From positions 20,462,781-20,526,780 of the forward strand of contig NC_079977.1 of NCBI RefSeq assembly GCF_029852145.1: 64,000 bases of DNA, given 5' to 3'. Position 1 is the stretch's first letter, and each line of letters starts with the position of its first letter. The position numbers were made by a program, and so were the translations under genes. Origin of the DNA: Microplitis mediator (taxonomy: Eukaryota; Arthropoda; Insecta; Hymenoptera; Braconidae). Positions 12,706 to 23,906 of this stretch are shown piece after piece. Below the pieces are notes generated by a model, which was given only the letters and a program-made list of their open reading frames with translations, had not been told where the DNA came from and ran no database searches.

Positions 12706-14039
12706 TTAATTAGTACAAACTCTATCTTTACTATGATTAATCCTATGCCTAAAAACATCTAAATTTTGTCTTGTTAAAAATAATCTTCCATTAATATCAT
12801 CCATTACCACATCTTCGTCATCTTCATCATGCAAATCACTGCTTGGACTGCGACTTAAAGGCGAATCTCCACCACTGTGACTATTTGAGTGACCACGCAT
12901 TGAACCCGTAGACATAGATAGATCCTCTGGTTCTGTCTGCTCTGGCAACTCCATGGGTACCGAAAGATTAATAGGCATTAATTCGTTCAATCCCGCCATT
13001 TTGTTTCTGTCCATTTCATCGTCAATATCAATATCATCATCGAAGTCATCACTGGCCGCAGGTGAAGGCTGACCTCCAGTTAATTGACCATGCGCGTATC
13101 CACGTCCTACCATTTGCGCATGCGCATTAGCAACTCCGCACTTGTGATGGACCAAATGGTGCCTGCGTCTGAATCTGATGTTACAGTGCTCACACGCAAA
13201 TGGTTTCTCGCCCTTATGAATCAGCAAATGAGCCTTCAATTGATTTGAGTCACTAAATTTAGCAGCACATAATTCACATGCGTATGGACGCTCCCCAGTA
13301 TGGACTCGAAGATGGCGTCTCAAGTTTGCGACCTGGACGAACTGACGGTCACAGTGTGAGCAGTGATAGGGCTTTTCACCAGTATGGAGACGCATGTGCG
13401 TCTTAAGATGGTGGTCACGTGTAAATCTTTTGTGGCACTCAGGACACTCGAATGGTTTTTCTCCAGTATGAGTTCGCTCGTGGTTTTGTAAAACGTGTTT
13501 GTAACCAAATGACCTTGAGCAGACCCCGCAGGTGAACACTTTGTCACGAGGTGCAACTTCTTTTGTGGGAACTTCGGGACTGATTGAGTTCGGGGGACTT
13601 AGAGGTGCGGGACTCAAATTTGTAAGAGGAATAGGTAACTCTGAGTCTTTTGATTTGGGACCTCGTTTCTTGGCACGTTTGGCTGGTTCGGGATTCGAGC
13701 TGCTCGTGGGACGTTTGAGCGACGGTTTGAGCACTGGGGATATTGGAGATATTGGAGGGTGGGGTGGTGATGGCGGTGGTAACCAACCAGCTAAGAGTGC
13801 CATCTGGCCTTGAGTGTAGAGGGCTGAGTTGGCTGCCGCTGCGGCTAAGCTGGCTTGGAGACCTGGTGGGATTCGTGTGTTCATTATGTTAGCGGTTTGA
13901 GATCCAATTATTCGGCCAGGACTTAAATATTCCATACGCTGTTGGGACAACGCTGCAAGATGCGGGAGTAGATACAAATAGTCGCTTGGTGATAGAGAAT
14001 ACTTTATGGTTTCTAGGTCGAGATGGCTGGCTAGTATTC
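12706..14039 (-). CDS. Kr: Krueppel gap-gene transcription factor, main coding exon
   Basis: This exon encodes residues 14-457 of a 457-residue nuclear DNA-binding repressor; the first 13 codons come from 18319-18358. Four C2H2 fingers, at about residues 182-204, 210-232, 238-260 and 266-288, have TGEKP-type linkers. A fifth, C2HC-type finger is at 294-314. The recognition helices (SFGYKHVLQNHERTH, TRDHHLKTHMRLH, VQVANLRRHLRVH, SDSNQLKAH) match insect Krueppel from memory. The C-terminus holds PINLS (369-373) and PEDLS (384-388), which fit the PxDLS motif for the co-repressor CtBP, and then acidic stretches. The N-terminus is rich in alanine and proline, with a basic segment near 119-144. The acceptor is a TTTCTATTTCCAG-like sequence ending at 14040. 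The reading frame stays open from it, so residue 35 is an internal leucine, not a start. The stop is TAA at 12706-12708. Kr patterns the early embryonic trunk in insects. Confidence 0.97.
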
Positions 14040-15114
14040 CTGGAAATAGAAATAAATTATTAGTTTTTAGTCATAGCTTGTGGGTACTCGGGGAAGAGGG
14101 AATTTTATTTTATACACGAAGATGATGTCATTTTTGAAAAAAAAAATTTTTTTTGATAGTTCGAAAATTTTTGATTTGATCTTAGAATTTGAACATCGGG
14201 TTGTTGGTACTCATTTTAACAGAAATAGATTTTCGATACGTTGGTATTAAAAAAAAAATTTTTTTTCAAAAAAATAAGAATTTTGATTTTTGAGTTGAAT
14301 TTATTTTTTGAGTATAAGACTGTTGGTACTCTTTCCAGAGGGAATTTAATTTTCTAAAATTTCCTGAGGTAATTTTGTAAAAAAAAAATATTTTTGAAAT
14401 TATCATAAAAAAAAAAAGTTCGAAAATTTGAGATACAAATATTTGAATATTTGATGGCATGAAAAAAATATCGTGAGTTACTATGCGGGCCGAAGGAAAA
14501 AAATTCTTACGAATTATAAAAAAGAAAATCTAATCGATAGGGGCAAGTTTTCATTTCCTTGACGACACCCTTCTACTTCTTTCGTCTTCTTAAGGATTCT
14601 TAGTTCGTTTTTTTTTTCCATTTTATCTTTTTTCTGTCACAATCCCTTCGTCGTTTCCAAGAGCAACGTCTACAGCAAGACCGCCCCCAATGTCTGCATC
14701 TTTAACTCTAATTGGTCGTGTACCAAATTACGATAAATTTATATGATTTTATTTCAAATAAAAAATGGAACATTATTATTTTTTATACTTTTTTTTTAAA
14801 TTTACACTACAAATATATATCCCAGGTCATATATTTTTAATTATTCAAGCCTTTTGATTTTTTTTTTAATTTTTTCATGAATTTTTGGTACAAAAAATTT
14901 GATATTGCGTCAGATAAAAATTAACTTCCATGTAATTTTATAAAAAAACATTTTCTTTATTTTTATTGCTGTCTTACCACACGCACATTTTCCTCTAATA
15001 AATGATCTGGTAGAAATTTTTCATGTAATTATTTTTTTTAAGTCAAAACTTTCCGCTTATTTTTAAAAAATCATCAAATTTTTAGTTTTAAGTTTTTGAA
15101 AATAATTTTTTTCT

Positions 15115-15975
15115 TAATTTTAATGAATCTATGGTATAGAGAACTTGATTTCGAGTTGAATGAGTACCCACATCATTAATTTTTTCTAACAACGAAAACC
15201 GCGAATCCGCGACTTTTGATCGTTTGATAAAATTATCAATTTTTGAAAACAATAAATTTCTTAATTAAATTCTGAGCATTCTATCATACAGAAGATTAAA
15301 TTCCGAGTAAAATGAGTACCCACATCATTGATTTTTTTCCAACAACGAAAACCGCAAATCCGCGGATTTTGATCGTTTGATAAAATTATCAATTTTTGAA
15401 AACCAAAAATTTTTTCATTGAATTCTCAGCATTCTATCATACAGAAGATTTAATTCCGAGTAAAATGAGTACCTACATCATTGATTTTAATCTAATAACG
15501 AAAATCGCGAATCCGCGGATTTTGATCGTTTCATAAAATTACTAATTTTTAAAAACCAAAAAATTTTTTAATTAAATTCTGAGCATTCTATCATACAGAA
15601 GATTCAATTCCGAGTAAAAGAAGTACCCACATCATTGATTTTATTCTAATAAGAAAAACCGCGAATCCGCGAATTTCATCATTTGATAAAATTATCAATT
15701 TTTGAAAACCAAAAATTTTTTAATTAAATTCTGAGCATTCTATCATACAGAAGATTCAATTCCGAGTAAAATGAGTACCCTCATCATTGATTTTTTTTCA
15801 ACAACGAAAACCGCGAATCCGCGAATTTCGATCGTTTGATAAAATTATCAATTTTTGAAAACCAAAAATTTTTTAATTGAATTCTAAGCATTCTATCGTA
15901 CAGAAGATTCAATTCCGAGTAAAATGAGTACCCACATCATCAAATTTTTTTCGTTCACAAAAACCGCGAATTCGC
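15115..15975. repeat. 153-bp tandem array inside the Kr intron
   Basis: About six units. TTCCGAGTAAAATGAGTACC or a variant occurs at 15150, 15301, 15454, 15608, 15760 and 15913, so the period is 151-154 bp. Units contain GAGCATTCTATCATACAGAA and GTACCCACATCATTGATTTT. A CG-rich core, AACCGCGAATCCGCG, in two copies becomes a palindrome around CCGCGG (AAATCCGCGGATTT at 15356-15369). The CG words stand out in very AT-rich DNA. Confidence 0.9.
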
Positions 15976-17017
15976 GAATTCGTTCGCGGGAATAAAAAAA
16001 AATCCAAAAGATTGACTTGTAACCAAAGAGTCTTTTTCATAAATTTTCAAGTGATTTTTCAACAAATTTTTTTTGCATTTCATACATTAGATCTTATTAT
16101 TTTTCCGTAGGACATAAATTTTATATATATATATACATATATATGTGATAAATGGGTTACTTGTAATGAATAAATAACTAATATGAAAATAACAACGTAC
16201 TTAAACTGGAAATATCAACACCTTATTGACAACAGCAAGAAAATATTCAATATATATATACATATATATACATACATACAAATATATAGATATATACATA
16301 AGCCGGTTCAATGTCAAACTGAATCTTAATCTCAATGTCTCTCTAATACCAGTCGGGTTTCTAAACAAAAGAATAACACGTTCGGTATAAATGTATATGT
16401 ATATATATTCTGTATATATCAGATTAATTTTCCTTTCATAACAATTTGAAATTTTCGAGCACAACTTTTTCAAATTTCATCAGCGAATTCCCGAAATCGC
16501 AAAATACTTCGCGACTCCTAATTTTGAATATTAAATCTCAACAAAATTTTTACTCATCAAATTTATTATATATATGTACATATATATAATAGTGTATCAC
16601 ATAAATCGACAATATTTTTTTTCAAAAATAACAAAAAATTTTTGTAGTTTTTTCTCTTTACACTGAATCCCAATTTAAAATTTGAAAAAAAAATTTTCCC
16701 TCCATATTTTAAATTCCGCGAATTCGCGGATGAGATAAGATTCAAAATTAAAAAATTTTTTTCATGTTAAATATTTAGGTGAGAAATCGAAAACTGCGAC
16801 GAGACAATTGTTGCCCAAACTTAGACAGTTTTTTTTTTTCGTCATTACGACCAAAATTTTCTATATAATTTTTGAAAAAAAAAAAACAAATAGTCGATTT
16901 TCTTTACAGTCTTATATACACGCACGGAAATGAATTGTATACATGCACAAAATCTGACATTTTATTTTGCTTGAACATATATTTATATATATTTTGCATA
17001 TATATGTCATACATCAT

Positions 17018-17176
17018 ACAGAAAAAAAATATTTCTTGACGCAAAAAATATTTTGCACTATGAATTGAAGACAAAAATTTTCTTAAGACTGGAAAAAATT
17101 TTCTTGAGGCGAATGAAAATTTCCCGAGGGTGGGTAAAAATTTTTTGCCCCAAGAAATCCTTTATTTCCGTGTATA
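17018..17176. mobile_element. MITE, ACACAG..TTTCTTG family, worn copy
   Basis: The left end reads ACAGAAAAAAAATATTTCTT followed by GACGCAAAAAAT. The right end reads TTTTTTGCCCCAAGAAATCC then TTTATTTCCGTGT. The ends are imperfect inverted repeats. It shares ends and the inner GAATTGAAGACAAAAATTTT stretch with the neighbouring copy at 17210-17455. There is no coding capacity. Confidence 0.6.
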
Positions 17177-17209
17177 TATGTGACATATATTTTTCTACAG
17201 TATACATAT

Positions 17210-17455
17210 ACACAGAAAAAAAGAATTTCTTGGCGCAAGAAATATTTTGTATTATGAATTGAAGACAAAAATTTTTCTTGGCTCAAGAATTTTTTTCTCG
17301 CCTAAAAAATTTTTTTCTTGTTCCAAGAAAATTTTATCTTACCCCAAGAAAAGTTTTGTTTTCACTTTATAATACAAAAAATTTCTTGGGTCAAGTAAAA
17401 ATTTTCTTAGAACAAGAAAAAATTTTTTGCGCCAAGAAATCCTTTTTTTCTGTGT
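17210..17455. mobile_element. MITE with ~33-bp terminal inverted repeats
   Basis: ACACAGAAAAAAAGAATTTC, then TTGGCGCAAGAAAT, opens the element. The complement (TTTTGCGCCAAGAAATCC then TTTTTTTCTGTGT) closes it, with only a few mismatches. It is about 246 bp long, has TA-rich flanks and lacks a transposase. The superfamily cannot be assigned from the sequence alone. The frames at 17053-17610 run through it and are not genes. Confidence 0.75.
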
Positions 17456-18318
17456 ATATTTACTTAACTCAACAAATTATCGGTCAAATAAATGCTTTTA
17501 CTTTAACCCTAATTATTTCCTGTGTAATTACTTTTACCCCTAATTCGCGGGTCAACTATCGAGTACTAGAGCAAACAATTCCTGTCACTTCTCTTAAAAT
17601 TCTTCGGTAACGGGGTAAAAGATACGAAATTTTGTCTAATTATCTAACAGAAATATCCCTAAGCAATGAAACAATTTTTTTTTTTTCACTTATTTTCTAT
17701 CTCGCTCATGTTTACTTCAAAATTTCGGGTTAAGTTTTCTGATATAAAAATTAAGTCTGTAAATAATTTAGAATTTATCATAATCCGGTAATTATTGTCA
17801 TCAAATATCCATCCATAGAAATTTAAATAAATATCGTAGGTACTCTAGCCTTGACACTCGTAATAATACATATATAATATATATAGATATATATATATAT
17901 ATGTATACTAACAAAACTGTCATTTTTTTTCGCGGTTCCTTTGATCAAATCGTAAATTTCCACCAAATTTTCATTTCATATATTTTCATATTTTTAATGG
18001 TCAAATTTTGAGTAAAAATATGACCGAAAATTTTTTTCAAAAAATGAATGAAATTTCGAACGTGAAGTTCAGAAAAAAATTCGTAGCAGAATTTAAAAAT
18101 AATTTTGTACAAAATTTTTCTCGACTAAAGAATTAATTTTTTTTTTTGGGTCAACGTCAATTTTTTTCAAATTTTCACCAAAAATAAATTTCAACCCTCA
18201 AATTCTTATTTCAAATTTCAGCGGCAAAAAAATTTTTCCTTCCGTAGAAAAAAATTTCACAAAAATTTTCATCCAAAAAAAAAAATTCAAAAAAAATTTT
18301 TTTTTTTTTCTTAATTAC

Positions 18319-18358
18319 CTGCATTAAATTGAGCTTGTTGTAAAAAAGATGGTGCCAT
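18319..18358 (-). CDS. Kr: Krueppel first coding exon (13 codons plus one base)
   Basis: ATG at 18358 opens MAPSFLQQAQFNA, and one leftover G is completed by exon 2 to give glycine. The exon ends at a good donor, GCAG/GTAATTAAG. Joining it to the acceptor at 14040/14039 keeps frame with the zinc-finger exon. The ATG context (AGC before, G after) is strong. The MxxxxLQxAQ beginning resembles the start of fly Krueppel, which from memory also begins with LQ.AQ and a small first exon. Two out-of-frame ATGs lie 20-40 nt upstream. RNA-seq across the junction would settle it. Confidence 0.85.
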
Positions 18359-18639
18359 GCTCTGATCCGTGGAAAAAAACCCATAGATACTCCATCCACA
18401 ATCACTTTGAAAATCCAAAAATATGACAAAAAATAAAATCCATTTGCAATGAATATTTTAATTTAAAAATAAAAAAAATAATCCACTGTTTTAAAAGTCA
18501 TCCACTTTCACTACACAGTAACTATTCAATCCAAAATAAATCCATTTATGGAAAGAAAAAAAATAATTTTTCTAGTCGACGTTATATCGACGGAAATAAG
18601 AACTACAATAACGAGAGTTACATGTTGACGCGGGCTGAC

Positions 18640-18700
18640 CTAACCCAATACTGACTGACAATAAGCGTTGCTTTTTAAAACTACTAAAATATACCATCCC
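18640..18700 (-). promoter_or_regulatory. Kr: Putative Kr core promoter
   Basis: On the minus strand, TTTTAAAAAG (18671-18680) is a TATA-like word. It lies 24-28 nt upstream of two overlapping initiator-like CAGT words (A at 18656 or 18652, within TGTCAGTCAGTATT). This would give a 5' UTR of about 300 nt before the ATG at 18358. A second AT-rich word, TATATTTTAG, lies slightly further upstream. This is motif reading only; no transcript evidence is available. Confidence 0.4.
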
Positions 18701-18831
18701 CTCTCCTCAGGATATAACCCACCCCTAATATCCCCTCCCCTTTACACCCTAACCCCCTTTCCCCTCAGTATCGCAAGTCGTTCTTTTGGTTGGACTATTC
18801 AAGACTAGACTAAATTTTACTCTATAATGTC

Positions 18832-18865
<34 letters not shown>

Positions 18866-19380
18866 CTTATGCCGACGGTAGTCCGTATCCGTACTGTACT
18901 GGGTCTACTCTACTCTACTATTCAATTCCATTCCATTTCATTGTGTTGTAGTAAACTTCTACCCCCACTTAGCAAAAACATCCCGACCAATCAACTAAAC
19001 CGCGGGAATTGATCTCGCGCATGCGTGTTAAGTACCCGGCGCTTCGGATGGTGGCGCGTTGTACTTTGCTAGTGTTACGTTTCGACTATTATACGGCACG
19101 AGTATTGCGTGTTGTTGAGTATTTTTTTTTTTTAGGGTGAGGGTGAAAGTGAGCGCGTGGGAGTGAATGGACTGGACTGAGGGACGAAGGGAGGAACGGG
19201 TGGGGGTGGAGGGTAGTAGGCAGTGGGAGCAACCTGTTGGTTTTGAGTGGGGGTTTGGTGACGATGGACTTGGGTGGGTTTTAGTTTTGTTTTTCTTTTT
19301 TATTGGAATTGGAAATTAGGGGGGGGGGGGGTTGGGAATTTTTTTTTTGGTCTGGGTGATGGAGTAATTTAATGATTTTT
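18700..19380. other. Kr upstream region with opposite G/C skews
   Basis: From 18690 to 18775 the plus strand is C-rich (CATCCCCTCTCC, CCCACCCC, CCCCCTTTCCCC). From 19130 to 19330 it is G-rich (GGAGGAACGGGTGGGGGTGG, then a run of G near 19319-19331). A TA microsatellite is near 18830-18865. A CG-containing unique piece lies at 19005-19090. No gene is visible on the plus strand; the frame at 18827-19012 starts in the microsatellite. Confidence 0.5.
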
Positions 19381-20420
19381 GCTGGAGGTATCAGTAGGTG
19401 GGTTTCAAAATTTTGAAGCTTGGGAATTTCTTTTAATGGGGTAATTTGAATTTTTTGTAAATGAGGTAATTTTGAATTTTTTATGGGGTTCAGAAATAGT
19501 TTGAGTCTGGTTTTAAATTTTTTTATGGGAACTTTTCATGGAAAATGGGGCATTTAGAATTTTTTTTATAATGGGGAATTTTGATGGAATTTTCTTTAGT
19601 GTATTTGGGAAATATTTAAAAATGGGGTAATTTGAGTTTTTTTTTGTGAATGAGGAAATTTTAAATATTTTATGGGGTCCAGAAATACGAGAGTCAGGAA
19701 ATTGAAATTTTTTTGTGGAAATTCCTCAGGGAAAATGGGGTATTTTGATTTTTTTTATTTTGAATGGGGAATTTTGAAATTTTAATTGAATTTTTTGTAG
19801 TTTATTAGGAAAATATTTAAAAATGGGGTAATTTGAGTTTCTTTTGTAAATGAGGAAATTTTAAATATTTTATGGGGTCCAGAAATATTTTGAGAGTCGG
19901 GTAATTGAATTTTTGATGGGAATTTCTCATGGAAAATGGGGTATTTTGAATTTTGTTTTATAATGGGGAATTTTGAAATTTTGATAGAATTTTTTTAGTT
20001 TATTTGGGAAATATTTAAAAATGGGGTAATTTGAGTTTTTTTTGTAAATAAGGAAATTTTTAATATTTTATAGGGTCCAAAAATACTTTGAGAGTCGGGT
20101 AATTGAATTTTTGATGGGAATTTCTCATGGAAAATGGGGTATTTTGATTTTTTTTATAATGGGGAATTTTGAAATTTTGATAGAATTTTCTTTAGTTTAT
20201 TTGACAAATATCTAAAAATGGGGTAATTTGAATTTGCTTTTGTGAATGAGAAAATTTGGAATTTTTTATGGTTTTGTACTACGGAAAATTTGAAAATGGG
20301 GTAATTTGAATTTTTTTTTGTGAACAAAATAATTTGAAATTTTTTATCGAAATTCATTACAGAAAATTTGACCATGGGATAAATCAACATTTTTCATTGC
20401 AAGTGGGGTATTTTGGATTT
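19380..20420. repeat. ~195-bp tandem array with GGGGTAATTTGA words
   Basis: GAAAATGGGG recurs at about 19541, 19731, 19932 and 20129 (190-201-bp spacing). Units contain GGGGTAATTTGAGTTTTTT, TATTTTATGGGGTCCAGAAA, GAGAGTCGGGTAATTGAATT, TAATGGGGAATTTTGAAATT and TATTTGGGAAATATTTAAAA. All G-rich words are on the plus strand, giving a strand-asymmetric array just upstream of Kr. Confidence 0.85.
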
Positions 20421-20860
20421 GATCATAATTTATTACGAAAAATTCGAAAATAAATTTTTTTTTATTTTTTCTTAAGACGGACAAAAAAAATCTAATTTTA
20501 AAAATTTCTTGCTTCAATTCTTTCCTAATGAAAAACAAATGTGCATATTTTTCGGAACAATTGTATATTCATAAATTAAACCCAAAAATTTCTTAGAAAT
20601 AAAAGCTGACCTAAATACCCCATTTTTTTTTCATCTCTATCTTACCCCTACTTACTTTCTCATTATAGATGTATAATCCTAGATAAGATATATGTTTGGA
20701 CTTTCAATTTGAGAAAATTTCATTACTGAAAACAAAAAGTATGAAAATAGAGAAATTAAGCCAAAGTGGATTAAAAATTAAACCTTTGATTGCAGGGATC
20801 TTAAGTATTTCATCCATATACTTAAATATATACATAGAAGTATATTTACGAAACAAATAA
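20421..20860. other. AT-rich spacer
   Basis: Low-complexity sequence. The short frames at 20344-20538 and 20704-20913 are not protein-like enough to call. Confidence 0.45.
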
Positions 20861-20869
20861 CAAGTTGTA

Positions 20870-21300
20870 TTGTCGCAAATACCTGAAGGCAAGCCTTTCA
20901 ACCTTACAATCACTAAATCGGTTAAATCTTTAACCTGCGGTGCAAGGTTTAACCTTCGTACAATATCACCCTTTTTCGAAAATAAATTTACTAAGTTTCG
21001 TGACTAAAGTCTAGACCTACACCGACTAGTGTGTCTACATATGTGTATAGATGTTGAAAAGAGATACCGGTAATGGTACAGGCTTTGGTGTAAAGAAATA
21101 CAGAGCTACAGACAGGCAATTTACTATTTTCAGGTATGTTTCTATTGTAAAAGGGTTACTAAAAGGGTTTACCCTAACAATCACACGTAGATCTATTGTG
21201 TGTCAGGTGATACTGAAATACCTCAAAAAATAATAATCACTGCAATAAAAATGAAAATGAGGCGAGTAAAAAATACACAAAGGGTTATTAGATCGATTTT
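20870..21300. promoter_or_regulatory. Candidate Kr-region enhancer: cluster of GGTTAA / AAAGGGTTA words
   Basis: This is unique sequence about 2.3-2.6 kb upstream of the proposed Kr start. It contains CGGTTAAATCTTTAACC and AGGTTTAACC (20918-20956), then AAAAGGGTTACT (about 21149), AAAAGGGTTTACCC (about 21161) and CAAAGGGTTATTAG (about 21278). Krueppel protein prefers AAAGGGTTAA-like sites, so autoregulation is conceivable. The small frames at 21051-21382 have no recognisable domain. Confidence 0.35.
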
Positions 21301-21339
21301 TATTTTTAATTATCTTTTATTTTTGTATAGGGAATTTTT

Positions 21340-22560
21340 TTTTTTAGAATTGATGATATTCAATGATATTCAGGATATTTAGTGATAATTGATGACATAA
21401 ATTGGCGATATTTGATGATATTCAGCGATGTTAGGGATATTTAGTGATAATTAATGATGTTAATCAACGATATTTGATGATATTCAATGATATTCATGAT
21501 ATTAGTGATAATTAATAACATTAATTAGCGATATGTAAAGATATTCAGCGATAGTCAGAATACTTGGAGATAGTTAGTGATATTAATTGGCGATATTCGA
21601 TGATATTCAGTATATTTAGTGATAATTAATGACATTAATTAGCGATATTTGACGATATTCAGCGATTTTCGGGATATTTGGTGATAATTAATGATATTAA
21701 TCAACGATATTTGATGATATTCAATGATATTCATGATATTAGTAATAATTAATAATATTAATTAGCGATATTTGAAGATATTCAGCGATAGTAAGAATAC
21801 TTATAGATAATTAGTGATATTAATTGGCGATATTTGATGATATTCAGGATATTTAGTGATAGTTAATGATATTAATTCGCGATATTTGATTATATTTAAT
21901 GATATTCATGTTCGATAGGAATCAAGTCAATATTTGAAAATTATTAACGACAATGATAAGTGATATTTAACGATATTTGATATATTTCATGATATTCATG
22001 ATATATTATAAGAATTAGTTTAACATTTGATAATTATTCATGGCAATCATGTGCGGAATGTAACGATATTTGAGTTATTTGATGATATTCGGTGATAATG
22101 AAAATGATATGTCTTGATATTAAATAATATCTATGATATTTCATAAGAAGCAAACAAATATTTGATAATTTATCACGATAATACGCAGCAATATTTAACA
22201 ACATCTGATGATATTTAATGATATTCATGATATTAATTAATAGTTTGATATTTAATGATAATAATGAGTGATATTCAATAATGTTTAGTGATATTTGCAA
22301 TATTCCAAGATATTCTTGACATTCAATGATAATTACTTTGATGATATTACTTATAATAATTAATTAGACCCAATAATTATAATTTTCCTTAATGATATTC
22401 ACTGATATTTGATGATATTCAACGATATTTAATAATATTTGACGTTCAATTATTTTTAGAGATATTCAATTGATAATTAATTATCATTCCTATCTACTAT
22501 TAGTAGATGATATTCAATGATATTCACTGATATTCAGTGATATTCAGTATTCGACACTTA
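21340..22560. repeat. GATATTCAGT short-word array, copy 1
   Basis: A long run of a ~10-bp word, TGATATTCAG/TGATATTTAA, is interspersed with GTGATAATTAATGATATTAA blocks. A higher periodicity of about 130-190 bp is visible around 21400-21900: TGATATTCAATGATATTCAT, ATTAGTGATAATTAATAA, ATTAATTAGCGATATTTGA. No coding sequence; the minus-strand frame at 22034-22300 is a by-product. Confidence 0.85.
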
Positions 22561-22659
22561 GTATTTTGAATAAAAGTCATACCAAAAAAACATTTTACTT
22601 TCATTTAATTTCATTTCGATTGTAGACAAAAAAGAAATGAAGATACGAAAAAAATAAAT

Positions 22660-22910
22660 GATACCTTTTTTGTAGAAAATTTAAAGGGCTACAAAAAAGG
22701 TCTCTTATAATTTTTATCTAAAACGCATATTTAATATAGAAAACTAATTTTGAAACTTCAAAATTATAAATTTCTCAAAATTAATTACAATTTTTTTTCT
22801 TCCCGCAATTTCCCCTTTTCTCCCTAAACTATCAAAGATACGAAAAAATTTAATGAGCCCTTTTTTGTAGAGGACAAAATTTCCTACAAAAAATTTCCTT
22901 ATCACTTTTC
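22660..22910. repeat. ACCTTTTTTGTAG..CTACAAAAAAGGT hairpin units
   Basis: At 22661-22702, ACCTTTTTTGTAG and CTACAAAAAAGGT form a perfect 13-bp stem around a loop of about 15 nt (AAAATTTAAAGGG). A second, weaker unit (CCTTTTTTGTAGAGGACAAA then TTTCCTACAAAAAATTTCC) lies at about 22858-22890. Confidence 0.8.
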
Positions 22911-23828
22911 CGTGAAATTAATATTCAAGCCACCCACGAAATTTAAATATGACTGAGTCACAAGCGATAAAAAAACTCCACAATTTTTGTTCACTAAAAA
23001 ATATATACATACACATATATTTTTTCTGGTCATATCTATTGTACAACATTTAGATAGCGATAAAAAAGTGTACAGATATTTATAGAACATTAAATTTCGT
23101 CTTAATCCTTTAGATAAATAAAAAAATTCAGTTCCGAAAGCGAAAGCTGAAGCAGAAGTAAAATTATAAACAACAGATTAAATGTATAAGGATTTTAAAA
23201 TTCTCAGTATTATCCTAAAATATTTAGTAAACTAACAAAAAAAAATAAAATAAATAAGTGTAGAGTTGGGTTAAGTGTAGAGTAGATAAACTGATTGATA
23301 TCTTTGAGAAATCGGTTAAAACTATTTGTCATATTTTATTTTTTTTATCTAAAGGATTTAATTTTATTCAATTATTTGTCAGTCATTCGTATATTTATAT
23401 ACTCATATATATGTCCACACTACAAAATATTTAATTCTCATTGTAAGTAAAAAAAAACTTCAACGGTAATTTTATTTGTATCGATGACAATTTCGTCAAA
23501 TCTTCCCTAGATCTGACGAAAATTTTTTTCCGAAATTTTTTTTAATTGCAACGAGCGATACTTTTTTGCATTTACGATACGAGTGACTGAATATTTTATT
23601 ATATAATTTTTTTTCGAGTAACGAACATTTCGAACTGAGATTTTATCAAATTTTTCTATGGAAAAAAAAATTCAGTTATTGAAAGTTCGGGGTCAAGGAT
23701 TGATTGTACGTTAAAATATTTACTGTCGATAATTTTTTAATGAATTGAATTTTTTTAAAAAAAAACCTCGATAAAAAAAAATTAAAATTTTAATCCTACA
23801 ATTGCGGGTATAGAATTTTCTCTGATCA

Positions 23829-23832
<4 letters not shown>
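22911..23832. other. AT-rich non-coding sequence
   Basis: I see no repeat or gene here. Short frames such as 22902-23090 are low-complexity. Confidence 0.45.

Positions 23833-23904
<72 letters not shown>
23833..23904. repeat. (TA)n microsatellite, ~36 units
   Basis: An uninterrupted TA repeat of about 72 bp. It creates an artificial Tyr-Ile reading frame on the minus strand. Confidence 0.98.

Positions 23905-23906
<2 letters not shown>

Larger units (their letters stand above)
14040..18318 (-). other. Kr: Kr intron 1
   Basis: This 4.28-kb intron has a GTAATT donor at 18318 and a TTTCCAG acceptor at 14040. It contains TTGGTACTC-type worn repeats (14.08-14.35 kb), the 153-bp array (15.1-16.0 kb), TATATA tracts (16.1-16.6 kb) and two MITEs (17.0-17.46 kb). 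A short unique piece near 17.49-17.62 kb holds CTTTAACCCTAAT, whose complement resembles a Krueppel site. The small frames inside it are low-complexity or repeat by-products. Confidence 0.8.

Noticed and set aside
13320..13813. Open frames on both strands overlapping the Kr exon
   Set aside because: These are shadows of the zinc-finger coding sequence in other frames.
18211..18429. 72-codon frame covering Kr exon 1
   Set aside because: It is a different reading frame. Splicing to 14039 keeps frame only with the ATG at 18358.
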